From the NCBI GenBank assembly GCA_003150235.1, contig QAMW01000016.1, forward strand, positions 1 to 34,168: a DNA stretch of 34,168 nt, given 5' to 3'. This DNA is from Bacteroidales bacterium. Lineage in GTDB: Bacteria; Bacteroidota; Bacteroidia; Bacteroidales; Muribaculaceae. Both the position numbers and the translations under genes were made by a program. A model generated the notes under the pieces. The model saw nothing but the letters and a program-made list of their open reading frames with translations. It was not told where the DNA came from and did not search any database. This document shows, one piece after another, positions 6,446 through 13,880 of this stretch (positions are counted from its first letter, which is position 1; each line of letters opens with the position of its first letter).

Positions 6446-7315
6446 ATGAAAATATCACTTATTATCTCGACCTATAATCGACCGGACGCTTTAAAATTAT
6501 GTTTGCTAAGCGCAATAAGCCAAAGTTATAACGCAGATGAAATCATAATTGGCGATGACGGATCAACAGTGGAAACGAGTGAAAAAATAAATGAAATACG
6601 ACGATTGACCACTATCCCCATAATCCATGTGTGGCACGAAGACAAAGGCTTCAGACTTGCCATGATGAGAAACAAGTCAGTAGCGGCATCATCAGGTGAC
6701 TACATAATAGAAATAGACGGCGACATCATTCTCCACCGCGATTTCATAAGCGATCATGCCAAACTCGCAAGGAAAGGTCATTATTTGAAAGGAGGACGTA
6801 CTAATCTCGGGAAAAAACTGACTGCCGCGCTCTGCAAGTCAGGCAGACTCATAAAAATCAATATATTCACGCACGGTATAGAAAGTAAACCGGAGAATTC
6901 ACTTCATCTCTTGCCGATAGCAAAAATGATTGCTCCATATTACCGTCAGCATAAAGAGACTGCACTTGGCTGCAACATGTCATTTTTCCGCGAAGATTTC
7001 GAGAAAATAAACGGCTATGATGAATTTTTTGAAGGCTGGGGAGGCGAAGACGGTGACTTTGGCAGACGCCTACAACGTGCAGGAGTGAAAAAACGCCAAC
7101 TGAAATTTGCCGGTATAGTTTATCATCTATGGCATGAAGATAAATACATGTACAACAAGCAACTGAATTTCGACTATAGTATGCGCAAAGATGAGGAGCA
7201 ACCGATAAGATGCAGGGACGGGGTAGACAAGTATTTAGAGGGCGAGGTAGAAGTCGCGGAGGAGGGAGTTGTAGGCGGGAGAGCCGATGACGAGGGTTTC
7301 GGCGACAAGGGGTGA
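6446..7315 (+). CDS. Family 2 glycosyltransferase with run-on C-terminus
   Basis: A 289-residue GT2 enzyme with a GT7-like C-terminal region. Motifs: Ile-Ile-Ser-Thr-Tyr-Asn-Arg-Pro at 6-13, Asp-Asp-Gly-Ser at 37-40, the metal-site Asp-Gly-Asp at 91-93, and Gly-Trp-Gly-Gly-Glu-Asp-Gly-Asp-Phe-Gly at 197-206, the acceptor-side signature of the galactosyltransferase-type group. It ends the LPS-type operon. The last 25 residues (from codon 265) are Glu/Gly/Val-rich and are simply the antisense of the convergent trmN6 gene: codon 264 (TTA, 7235-7237) is the exact complement of the trmN6 stop codon. The native protein therefore probably ended at or near residue 264, and the present tail results from loss of the stop. 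Confidence 0.85.
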   Translation: MKISLIISTYNRPDALKLCLLSAISQSYNADEIIIGDDGSTVETSEKINEIRRLTTIPIIHVWHEDKGFRLAMMRNKSVAASSGDYIIEIDGDIILHRDFISDHAKLARKGHYLKGGRTNLGKKLTAALCKSGRLIKINIFTHGIESKPENSLHLLPIAKMIAPYYRQHKETALGCNMSFFREDFEKINGYDEFFEGWGGEDGDFGRRLQRAGVKKRQLKFAGIVYHLWHEDKYMYNKQLNFDYSMRKDEEQPIRCRDGVDKYLEGEVEVAEEGVVGGRADDEGFGDKG

Positions 7316-7951
7316 CGGGACAACGGAGATTTCCCATAAGAGGCGGGAGGGTGATTGGGCGGAGGGCTTGGTGTAGACACGAGTCAGACGGGCGACGCTC
7401 AACCCGGCGAGCGAACAGTCAAGCGTTATGTCGTTCTCACGGTCGGCAGGCGAAACAAGGGCGACGCGTCCTCCCGGATTGAGAAGAGCAGAAGCATTAC
7501 GCAGAATGTCGGCATAGCCAAGTCCTGCGCCGTGGCGCGCCACGGCGCGCGCAGCTTCCGGCGATTTTATCGCCGTAGTGAAGTAAGGAGGATTACTCAC
7601 GATAAGGTCGTAGCGCGGAAGAAGCCGGTCGGCAACTGCACGGTTAAAATCAGCCTCCATGACCGTAATGCGGTCGCCCCATGGCGAAGCGGCGGCATTT
7701 TCCGCAGCCTCGGCAACAGCCTCGGGCACAATATCCAGTGCCGTTACATGAGCTTCGGGACACCGCTGGGCAATCATAAGCGCAATCAACCCGGAGCCGG
7801 TGCCGACATCAAGCACAGTGCGACATCCTTCCACGCCACACCACGCGCCGAGCAACACTCCATCGGTGCCGACCTTCATAGCCGCCAGACGGTTTGCCAC
7901 GGAGAATTGCTTGAAGCGGAATACCTGCTCTCTATTACGGTTAGTGCCCAT
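7235..7951 (-). CDS. trmN6: tRNA1(Val) adenine-37 N6-methyltransferase
   Basis: A 238-residue class I SAM-dependent methyltransferase. Asp-Val-Gly-Thr-Gly-Ser-Gly at 48-54 is the SAM-binding loop and Asn-Pro-Pro-Tyr-Phe at 120-124 is the catalytic motif of N6-adenine enzymes. The N-terminal Phe-Arg-Phe-Lys-Gln-Phe-Ser-Val and Met-Lys-Val-Gly-Thr-Asp-Gly-Val-Leu-Leu-Gly-Ala are characteristic of TrmN6/YfiC, which methylates A37 of tRNA1(Val) in the cytoplasm. Length is normal, and the C-terminal Asp-Phe-Tyr-Leu is as expected, so this gene's own end is intact. It lies 34 nt downstream of the flippase-like gene on the same strand and overlaps the glycosyltransferase 3' end by 81 nt. Confidence 0.88.
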   Translation of the reverse strand: MGTNRNREQVFRFKQFSVANRLAAMKVGTDGVLLGAWCGVEGCRTVLDVGTGSGLIALMIAQRCPEAHVTALDIVPEAVAEAAENAAASPWGDRITVMEADFNRAVADRLLPRYDLIVSNPPYFTTAIKSPEAARAVARHGAGLGYADILRNASALLNPGGRVALVSPADRENDITLDCSLAGLSVARLTRVYTKPSAQSPSRLLWEISVVPSPLVAETLVIGSPAYNSLLRDFYLAL

Positions 7952-7959
7952 TTCAGGGA

Positions 7960-7967
7960 CAAAGTTA
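7960..7967 (-). promoter_or_regulatory. Possible near-leaderless promoter of trmN6
   Basis: TAACTTTG on the minus strand (7967-7960) is an exact TAnnTTTG -7 element. Its last base is only 8 nt before the ATG at 7951, so transcription would start 2-5 nt from the start codon. Read-through from the upstream gene is the alternative. Confidence 0.4.
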
Positions 7968-7985
7968 CAATAATACTGTAATATA

Positions 7986-9017
7986 TCACTGCGTCACGGC
8001 ATTTTTACGCTTCGTGACAGAAATATATACGGCGCTGAATATGCCGAGCATGACCAGCATTGCCGCCTGAAAACTCCACATAACCATCGAAAACGCTGCA
8101 CCCTCGGTATTGCCGATGCCGTAAATCGAAAGGGCAAACATCACGGCTATATTCCATGGACCGAGACCGCCGTTGGAAGGCACCGCCATGCTGAACGAGC
8201 CGAACACAAACACCACCAGACCGGGAATCAGTCCGTATGCCGTGCCGGGGTCATCAATAAGCGCACGTGTAAACGGAAAAGCGTAAAAACACACGTAAGT
8301 CTCCAGAAAATAGCATGTCCATATACCCAGTGTGAGCACGACATAAGCCCCGATTCCCTTCATCGTGAAAAGCACCTTAAAGCCATTCCACACATTTTTC
8401 AAATCAGCGTCAATCTTATTGATGTAACGGTATTTCCGGAAAACACGGAAAAGCGTCCACATCACCACCGCCACCAAAGCGAGTCCACACCATAGCCAGG
8501 GATTGTCGGAAAGACGCCCCAGATCCTTTCCGAGCGCATAATGGGTCATGAACATGTCAATAGGCCCTTTTGCCACAATCATGGCAATGCCAAGCAACAG
8601 GACCACCACTATCGCATCGGATATACGGTCGCCGATATCAGTGCCGATGACTGTGGCGAGAGGTGTCTTCTCCCTGCGTGACACAAATATACAACGCCAC
8701 GCCTCCCCCACTCCGGAAAATACGAGATTAAGCGCGTAGGCACCGAAAATCGACACACTCTCGGCTACAACCGGCATACGCGGCACACCCACCCCACGCA
8801 ACTGTATACCCCACCGTATGCCACGTATTATATGTGACACGGTGGTAATCACCATCATGAGGATTATCCAGCGGAAGTCACAGCCGTCACGAATCACCCT
8901 CATCATCTCCCTTATGTCGACTTTATGAAAGAGCCATACCACCAGCCCCGCCGACACGGCGAGAGGTATAATGTAGCGCACCGCTTTTCCTGTCCATTTG
9001 CTTAAACCGTCAGCCAT
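7986..9017 (-). CDS. Flippase-like membrane protein (LPG synthase TM family, UPF0104)
   Basis: A 343-residue protein with about eight hydrophobic membrane segments. Diagnostic stretches are Ile-Arg-Gly-Ile-Arg-Trp-Gly near residue 64, Gly-Asp-Arg-Ile-Ser-Asp near 127, and Pro-Ser-Asn-Gly-Gly-Leu-Gly-Pro-Trp-Asn near 278, all typical of the lysylphosphatidylglycerol synthetase transmembrane region family. Only this membrane part is present; the cytoplasmic GNAT-like aminoacyltransferase domain of MprF is absent, so lysyl-PG synthesis is unlikely and lipid or glycolipid translocation is the usual guess. It is divergent from engB. Substrate unknown. Confidence 0.8.
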   Translation of the reverse strand: MADGLSKWTGKAVRYIIPLAVSAGLVVWLFHKVDIREMMRVIRDGCDFRWIILMMVITTVSHIIRGIRWGIQLRGVGVPRMPVVAESVSIFGAYALNLVFSGVGEAWRCIFVSRREKTPLATVIGTDIGDRISDAIVVVLLLGIAMIVAKGPIDMFMTHYALGKDLGRLSDNPWLWCGLALVAVVMWTLFRVFRKYRYINKIDADLKNVWNGFKVLFTMKGIGAYVVLTLGIWTCYFLETYVCFYAFPFTRALIDDPGTAYGLIPGLVVFVFGSFSMAVPSNGGLGPWNIAVMFALSIYGIGNTEGAAFSMVMWSFQAAMLVMLGIFSAVYISVTKRKNAVTQ

Positions 9018-9087
9018 TATCTCTCGTAAATTTTCTATAAGTAAAACATTAAGGTGCCACGGATGTTTTTATTAACATAAAAATTCG

Positions 9088-9095
9088 TATCTTTA
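9088..9095 (+). promoter_or_regulatory. -7 element for engB-relA
   Basis: TATCTTTA fits TAnnTTTG except for the final base; a T run at 9066-9070 lies at -33 distance. The start of transcription would be about 9101, 16 nt before the engB ATG. Confidence 0.45.
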
Positions 9096-9116
9096 CGCTA
9101 ACTAATCGATGGAATA

Positions 9117-9728
9117 ATGAATATCAACTCTGCAAAATTTGAGATAAGCAACTCCGATGTCAATAAATGTCCCGCCACTACACGGCACGAATATGCCTTC
9201 ATTGGGCGGTCAAATGTCGGGAAATCGTCTCTCATAAACATGCTTACAGGGCGCAAGGGTCTCGCAATGACCTCTTCGACACCCGGCAAGACCACGCTCA
9301 TCAACCATTTCCTGATAAATGACGAGTGGTATATAGTCGACCTTCCGGGCTACGGCTACGCACAGCGCGGCAAACAGATGCAGGCACAGATAAAACGTAT
9401 CATCGAAGACTATATACTCCAACGCGGACAGATGACCTGCCTGTTTGTGCTCATCGACTCACGTCACGACCCGCAGAAAATCGACATGCAGTTTCTCGAA
9501 TGGCTGGGAGAAAACGAGGTGCCGTTTGCAATCGTGTTCACGAAGCTTGACAAGCTGTCGTCGACAGCGGGCAAAATCCAGACAAAAAAATATCTCGACA
9601 CCCTCCGCGAACAGTGGGAAGAACTTCCGCCGGTGTTTTACACATCCAGCTCCGACGGCAGAGGCAGAAAAGAGCTGCTCGACTACATCGAGGAACTTAA
9701 CAAGCTGCCCATAATCTGTGAGGAATAA
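9117..9728 (+). CDS. engB: Ribosome biogenesis GTP-binding protein EngB/YihA
   Basis: A 203-residue TRAFAC GTPase of the size normal for EngB (YihA/YsxC), which helps assemble the large ribosomal subunit. Motifs seen: G1 Gly-Arg-Ser-Asn-Val-Gly-Lys-Ser at 30-37, the switch I threonine in Ser-Thr-Pro-Gly-Lys-Thr (54-59), G3 Asp-Leu-Pro-Gly-Tyr-Gly at 75-80, and G4 Thr-Lys-Leu-Asp at 142-145. The start ATG is supported by the promoter spacing. It is followed after 35 nt by the RelA/SpoT homologue in the same direction, so ribosome assembly and (p)ppGpp synthesis are probably on one transcript. Confidence 0.93.
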   Translation: MNINSAKFEISNSDVNKCPATTRHEYAFIGRSNVGKSSLINMLTGRKGLAMTSSTPGKTTLINHFLINDEWYIVDLPGYGYAQRGKQMQAQIKRIIEDYILQRGQMTCLFVLIDSRHDPQKIDMQFLEWLGENEVPFAIVFTKLDKLSSTAGKIQTKKYLDTLREQWEELPPVFYTSSSDGRGRKELLDYIEELNKLPIICEE

Positions 9729-9763
9729 ACGTAACTGTCAATACTGATATTAAACCGACTGTC

Positions 9764-11965
9764 ATGAACGAAAAGTATCTTACCCCGACGGAAAGGGAGG
9801 AGATGATAACCTCGTTCCGCCGATTACTTGAGCATACCCGTGAGATAACCGAGCCTGACGACATCAAGCGTGTAAAACGCATAATCAACGAAGGTATCAG
9901 TCAGAACCATTACCGCCGTGACAAATATGGCATAAACCCGGCGTTACATAATATCAAGACGGCATTGTCACTTTGCGAGAAGGTGAGCCCCGACCGCAAC
10001 ATGATAATCGCCATACTGCTGTATAACCTCTGCAAAAGCGAGTTCATACCGGAAGAAGAGCTTGTCAACGAGTGGGGCGATGACATCGCCAAGCTCATAC
10101 GCGGACTGCTGAAAGTGTCGACGCTCTACAGTAAACAGGCTGCTGTGGAGAGTGACAATTTCAGGAAACTCCTGCTTACATTTGCCGAAGACATACGCGT
10201 AATAATCATAATGATTATCGACCGACTGGAGCTGATGCGCACCATCAACCATCACCCCAATGAAAAGATGGTCCATGACGTAGCCTACGAGTCAAACTAT
10301 CTATATGCGCCACTCGCCCACCGCCTCGGACTCTACGCCATAAAGTCGGAGCTTGAGGATATGTCGCTCAAATACACCAACCGCGAAACCTATACGGAAA
10401 TAGCCCACAAGCTCAACGAGACCAAAAAGAGCCGCGACGCATACATAGCCGAGTTTATCAAGCCGATTAAAGAAAAACTTGACAAGACGCCGCTGAAATA
10501 TGAGATAAAGGGCCGCACAAAGTCGATATACTCGATATGGAACAAGCTCAAGAAGCAGAAAAACGACATCGAGCATATATACGACCTATTTGCCATAAGA
10601 ATCATCATCGACAGCGAACAGGAGTCGGAAAAAAGCGACTGCTGGCTCGCCTACTCCATAATCACCGACCTGTATCAGCCCAATCCGTCAAGGATGAAAG
10701 ACTGGCTCAGCATACCGAAAAGCAACGGTTACGAATCGCTGCACATCACCGTCTACGGACCCGACAACCGCTGGGTAGAGGTACAGATACGCACCAAGCG
10801 CATGGACCTCATAGCAGAAAAGGGTCTTGCCGCACACTGGCGCTACAAGGGCATAAAGAGCGAGGGCAACCTCGATGCGTGGATGAACAATGTGCGCGAT
10901 ATCCTTGAGACGGCTGAAACCGGACCCATGGAGCTGATGAAAAACATGAAGATGGACATCTACGACAAAGAAGTGTTTGTCTTCACGCCTAAAGGTGACC
11001 TGTATAAACTGCCTTACGGTGCCTCGCTTCTCGACTTCGCCTTCAACATCCATACCAATCTCGGCATGAAATGTACGGGAGGTAAGGTCAACGGCAAAAA
11101 CCAGAAGCTCAACTATAAGCTTAAAAGCGGCGACACAGTCGAGATATTCACCTCAACCGCCCAGATACCGAAACTCGACTGGCTCAACTTCGTGGTGACC
11201 TCAAAGGCGCGCAACAAGATACGCCAGTCGGTACATGAAATGCGCAGCGGCGCGGCGACACTCGGCAAAGAGCTTGTAGAACGCCGATTCAAGAACCGCA
11301 AAATCGACCTGCAGGAATCGACCATAATGCGCGTCATCAAAAAGATGGGCTACAAGACCGTGACCGACTTTTACGATGCCGTCGCCGCCGAGTCGATAGA
11401 TATCAACGACATCATCGCCGAATACGAGAACATCGAACGAAAAGATGCGGCTATCGGGGAGATACGCTCCGCCGAAGAATTTCAGCTGTCTAAGATAGAG
11501 GAAGATGAGCGTCAGGGTGATGTGCTCGTGATCGGCGACAACATCAAAGGCATCAATTACAAGCTGGCTAAATGCTGCAACCCGATATACGGCGACGACG
11601 TGTTCGGCTTCATCTCGGCGGAGGGAGTCATAAAGATTCACCGTCACGACTGTCCCAACGCCGCAAACATACGTCAGAAATATCCCTACCGCCTCATCAC
11701 TACGCGGTGGTCGGGCAAACTCGGACAGCAGTTCGGAGCCACACTGCGTATAATCGGCAACGATGACATAGGCATCGTCACCAACATCACCTCTATAATC
11801 AACAAGGAGAAAGACGTGACCTTGCGCAGCATATCCATCAATTCCGACGATTCAATATTCCAGGGTTATCTGATAGTCGGCATAAACGACACGGTAGCCC
11901 TCAACAACCTTATAAAAAAACTGAAAACCGTAAAAGGAGTAAAAAATGTGCAACGTAGTAATTAA
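9764..11965 (+). CDS. relA: RelA/SpoT homologue, synthetase intact, hydrolase motif lost
   Basis: A 733-residue long RSH protein that makes (p)ppGpp from ATP and GTP/GDP. Domains in order: HD-like region (about 50-200), synthetase (about 240-360), TGS (about 400-465, starting Val-Phe-Val-Phe-Thr-Pro-Lys-Gly), zinc-finger/conserved-cysteine region (Ala-Lys-Cys-Cys-Asn-Pro near 602, His-Arg-His-Asp-Cys-Pro near 627), and ACT (about 655-730). In the hydrolase region, Leu-Leu-Tyr-Asn-Leu at 85-89 stands where active enzymes have Leu-Leu-His-Asp, and Asp-Arg-Leu-Glu-Leu-Met at 153-158 replaces Asp-Arg-Leu-His-Asn-Met. Hydrolysis is therefore unlikely. The synthetase keeps Gly-Arg-Thr-Lys-Ser-Ile-Tyr-Ser and the Arg-Met-Lys-Asp (310-313) loop of the RXKD type usually found in bifunctional enzymes. 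Confidence 0.9.
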   Translation: MNEKYLTPTEREEMITSFRRLLEHTREITEPDDIKRVKRIINEGISQNHYRRDKYGINPALHNIKTALSLCEKVSPDRNMIIAILLYNLCKSEFIPEEELVNEWGDDIAKLIRGLLKVSTLYSKQAAVESDNFRKLLLTFAEDIRVIIIMIIDRLELMRTINHHPNEKMVHDVAYESNYLYAPLAHRLGLYAIKSELEDMSLKYTNRETYTEIAHKLNETKKSRDAYIAEFIKPIKEKLDKTPLKYEIKGRTKSIYSIWNKLKKQKNDIEHIYDLFAIRIIIDSEQESEKSDCWLAYSIITDLYQPNPSRMKDWLSIPKSNGYESLHITVYGPDNRWVEVQIRTKRMDLIAEKGLAAHWRYKGIKSEGNLDAWMNNVRDILETAETGPMELMKNMKMDIYDKEVFVFTPKGDLYKLPYGASLLDFAFNIHTNLGMKCTGGKVNGKNQKLNYKLKSGDTVEIFTSTAQIPKLDWLNFVVTSKARNKIRQSVHEMRSGAATLGKELVERRFKNRKIDLQESTIMRVIKKMGYKTVTDFYDAVAAESIDINDIIAEYENIERKDAAIGEIRSAEEFQLSKIEEDERQGDVLVIGDNIKGINYKLAKCCNPIYGDDVFGFISAEGVIKIHRHDCPNAANIRQKYPYRLITTRWSGKLGQQFGATLRIIGNDDIGIVTNITSIINKEKDVTLRSISINSDDSIFQGYLIVGINDTVALNNLIKKLKTVKGVKNVQRSN

Positions 11966-12779
11966 AGCGGCAATAGCCGCGGCATTGCCGCTTGTAATGG
12001 CAGCCTGCGGAGGGAGCAACAGCGGAAAACAGATTGCCGAAGGGCTTGTAAACTCGGCTGACTCGGCTGTAACGGCAGGCAACTATGCCCTCGCCATCGA
12101 ACTGCTCGACACGCTTCAGGCAAAATACCCCGACCAGATTGAGGCACAACGCAAGGGAATGCATATACGCCCTCTCGCGATGGAGAAAATGACTATGGCT
12201 GAAATGCAGATGACCGACAGCCTCCAGGCATATTACGCCCATCTCCAGGACTCGCTGATGAGCTATTTCGCATTTGTCAACAATCCGGAGCTTGTAGAAG
12301 GCTATTACGTAATCAAAGAATATGAAAAGTCATCGCTGTTCAACCGCACTGGCGTTGAGGGGCGCGTATCGCCCGACGGCGAATTTTACATGATAAGCTC
12401 GCTCACCGCCAAGCCGGTGAAACATACCGCCGTGACGCTTAAAAACAGAGCCGGAGAGGTGTCGACAGCCGAAGTTGCCTACGACGGCGACCGCAACTAC
12501 CGTTCGGGAGGAACAGAGATGGTCACCTTTATCGGCGCGGAATGTGACACATTATGCAGTTTCCTGCTCGACAATCCCGACAGCAAGACTACGCTTATCT
12601 TCAAGGGGACGTCAAGCTACACCACCCCGCTTCAGGTCAACGACAACCGTTCGATAGCCCTCGCCTATCAGCTCAGTAACGCCATGCAGACATCGCGTAA
12701 ATTAAGCTCGCGCCGCGAACTACTTGACAAGCAGCTGTTGCTTGCCCGCGACCAGGCGGCACGTACGGCTAAAGACTAA
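11946..12779 (+). CDS. Lipoprotein of unknown function
   Basis: A 277-residue protein with a lipoprotein signal (Leu-Val-Met-Ala-Ala-Cys; Cys22 is the lipidated residue, followed by Gly-Gly-Ser). The ATG at 11946 lies inside the last codons of the RelA gene, giving a 20-nt overlap and likely translational coupling. Residues 30-70 resemble a helical TPR-like repeat (Ala-Gly-Asn-Tyr-Ala-Leu-Ala-Ile-Glu-Leu-Leu-Asp). Residues 80-110 are Met/Gln-rich helix, the middle is beta-rich, and the C-terminus is a charged helix (Ser-Arg-Arg-Glu-Leu-Leu-Asp-Lys-Gln). I do not recognise the family. It ends 16 nt from a convergent hydrolase gene with no clear terminator between. Confidence 0.75.
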   Translation: MCNVVIKAAIAAALPLVMAACGGSNSGKQIAEGLVNSADSAVTAGNYALAIELLDTLQAKYPDQIEAQRKGMHIRPLAMEKMTMAEMQMTDSLQAYYAHLQDSLMSYFAFVNNPELVEGYYVIKEYEKSSLFNRTGVEGRVSPDGEFYMISSLTAKPVKHTAVTLKNRAGEVSTAEVAYDGDRNYRSGGTEMVTFIGAECDTLCSFLLDNPDSKTTLIFKGTSSYTTPLQVNDNRSIALAYQLSNAMQTSRKLSSRRELLDKQLLLARDQAARTAKD

Positions 12780-12795
12780 GAACCCCATAGACAGG

Positions 12796-13794
12796 CTAAA
12801 GATTAAGATTGCTAATCCAGCGGAACATATAATCGTACAAGGCATTGCGGACTTCTGGCTTTGAAAGAACAAGGTCATGGAGTCCGCCTCTTACTGTAAT
12901 CTCGGTGACAAGCGGACCGAGACGTTTACCGTAGCGCGAAATATCCTCCACATCAAGCACCGCATCGCTCTCGGAATAGACATCCGCAGAGTCGCCCGCT
13001 TTCGCCGAACGGTCGGAGTGCATAAGAAGCACAGGCACTTTTATGAACGGGTCGCTCTGTATAACAGCCTGCGCCATGTCAATCGCCCTTATCCATCCGG
13101 TATCGACATCAGGCGACACCTCAAGTTTGAGGGAAGTATCATACTCCCATTCCCCGCCGTACCGCTTCAGCAGACTTTCGCTGTAAGCACGACTGTCACC
13201 CTGAGAAATGGCTATGCCGGGGAAAAGATTGCCGATGCAATCGACCGCCGGTATGAGCACACGTTCCTGAAATTTGCTCTGATTCCAGTCAAGAAACGGG
13301 CTGTTGAGTATCAACGCCTTGATTTCCGAAGGCGGGTTGTCATTCATATATAGCGATGTAGTGAGACCGCCCGTAGAGTGCCCCATCAATACAATCTCAT
13401 CAATGCCGTCGCGCTTCATGCAATTCACGGCAGAGTCTATATCGGCGAAATACTCCTTCATATCCCTTACCTGAAATGCCTTCTGTCCCTCCATAAGCGA
13501 CCTGCCGTATTTCCGCAAGTCCACCGCATAGAAATTATAGCAAGAGTCAACGAAACGGTCGCCCATCTCCTTCTGGAAAAAATAATCGTTGAATCCGTGG
13601 ACATAGAGTACCCCGCGATGACCGCCGCACTTAGAAAGTTTGCGGATAACGGTCGAACGCACCTTCCCGCTGTAATCGTCAGGCTGATTTACATAACGCA
13701 TCTCATAGCCGTCACCGAGGCGGTCGGGCATCCATTGTGCCATCGCAGGGATGGCAGCCACGAGCAAAAGATACAACAATACGGTCTTTTTCAT
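12796..13794 (-). CDS. Secreted alpha/beta hydrolase (serine aminopeptidase S33-like)
   Basis: A 332-residue protein with a Sec signal peptide (Met-Lys-Lys, a hydrophobic core, cleavage after Ala-Met-Ala near residue 19). The hydrolase fold shows Val-His-Gly-Phe-Asn at 65-69 for the oxyanion region, Gly-His-Ser-Thr-Gly with nucleophile Ser140, and His306 in Gly-Gly-Leu-His-Asp-Leu. The acid is probably in the Ser-Asp-Arg-Ser segment after Leu-Leu-Met-His. Overall it resembles monoglyceride lipase/lysophospholipase-type proteins (Hydrolase_4), acting in the periplasm or outside. The substrate cannot be told. It stands alone and is read toward the RelA-lipoprotein unit. Confidence 0.82.
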   Translation of the reverse strand: MKKTVLLYLLLVAAIPAMAQWMPDRLGDGYEMRYVNQPDDYSGKVRSTVIRKLSKCGGHRGVLYVHGFNDYFFQKEMGDRFVDSCYNFYAVDLRKYGRSLMEGQKAFQVRDMKEYFADIDSAVNCMKRDGIDEIVLMGHSTGGLTTSLYMNDNPPSEIKALILNSPFLDWNQSKFQERVLIPAVDCIGNLFPGIAISQGDSRAYSESLLKRYGGEWEYDTSLKLEVSPDVDTGWIRAIDMAQAVIQSDPFIKVPVLLMHSDRSAKAGDSADVYSESDAVLDVEDISRYGKRLGPLVTEITVRGGLHDLVLSKPEVRNALYDYMFRWISNLNL

Positions 13795-13817
13795 ATCACA
13801 TCAAATAAAATAAAGCA

Positions 13818-13839
13818 GGGCACGGAATCACCCGTGCCC
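13818..13839 (-). terminator. Rho-independent terminator of alaS
   Basis: GGGCACGG and CCGTGCCC form an 8-bp stem with a 6-nt loop. On the minus strand it is followed by TGCTTTATTTTATTT. It lies between alaS and the hydrolase gene, 24 nt before the hydrolase start. Confidence 0.75.
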
Positions 13840-13880
13840 TTATAATAATCCAATTTATAAAAAAGTTCATCGAAGCAGCG

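Noticed and set aside
7355..7981. Plus-strand frame of 208 codons
   Set aside because: It is antisense to trmN6, which has all its catalytic motifs.
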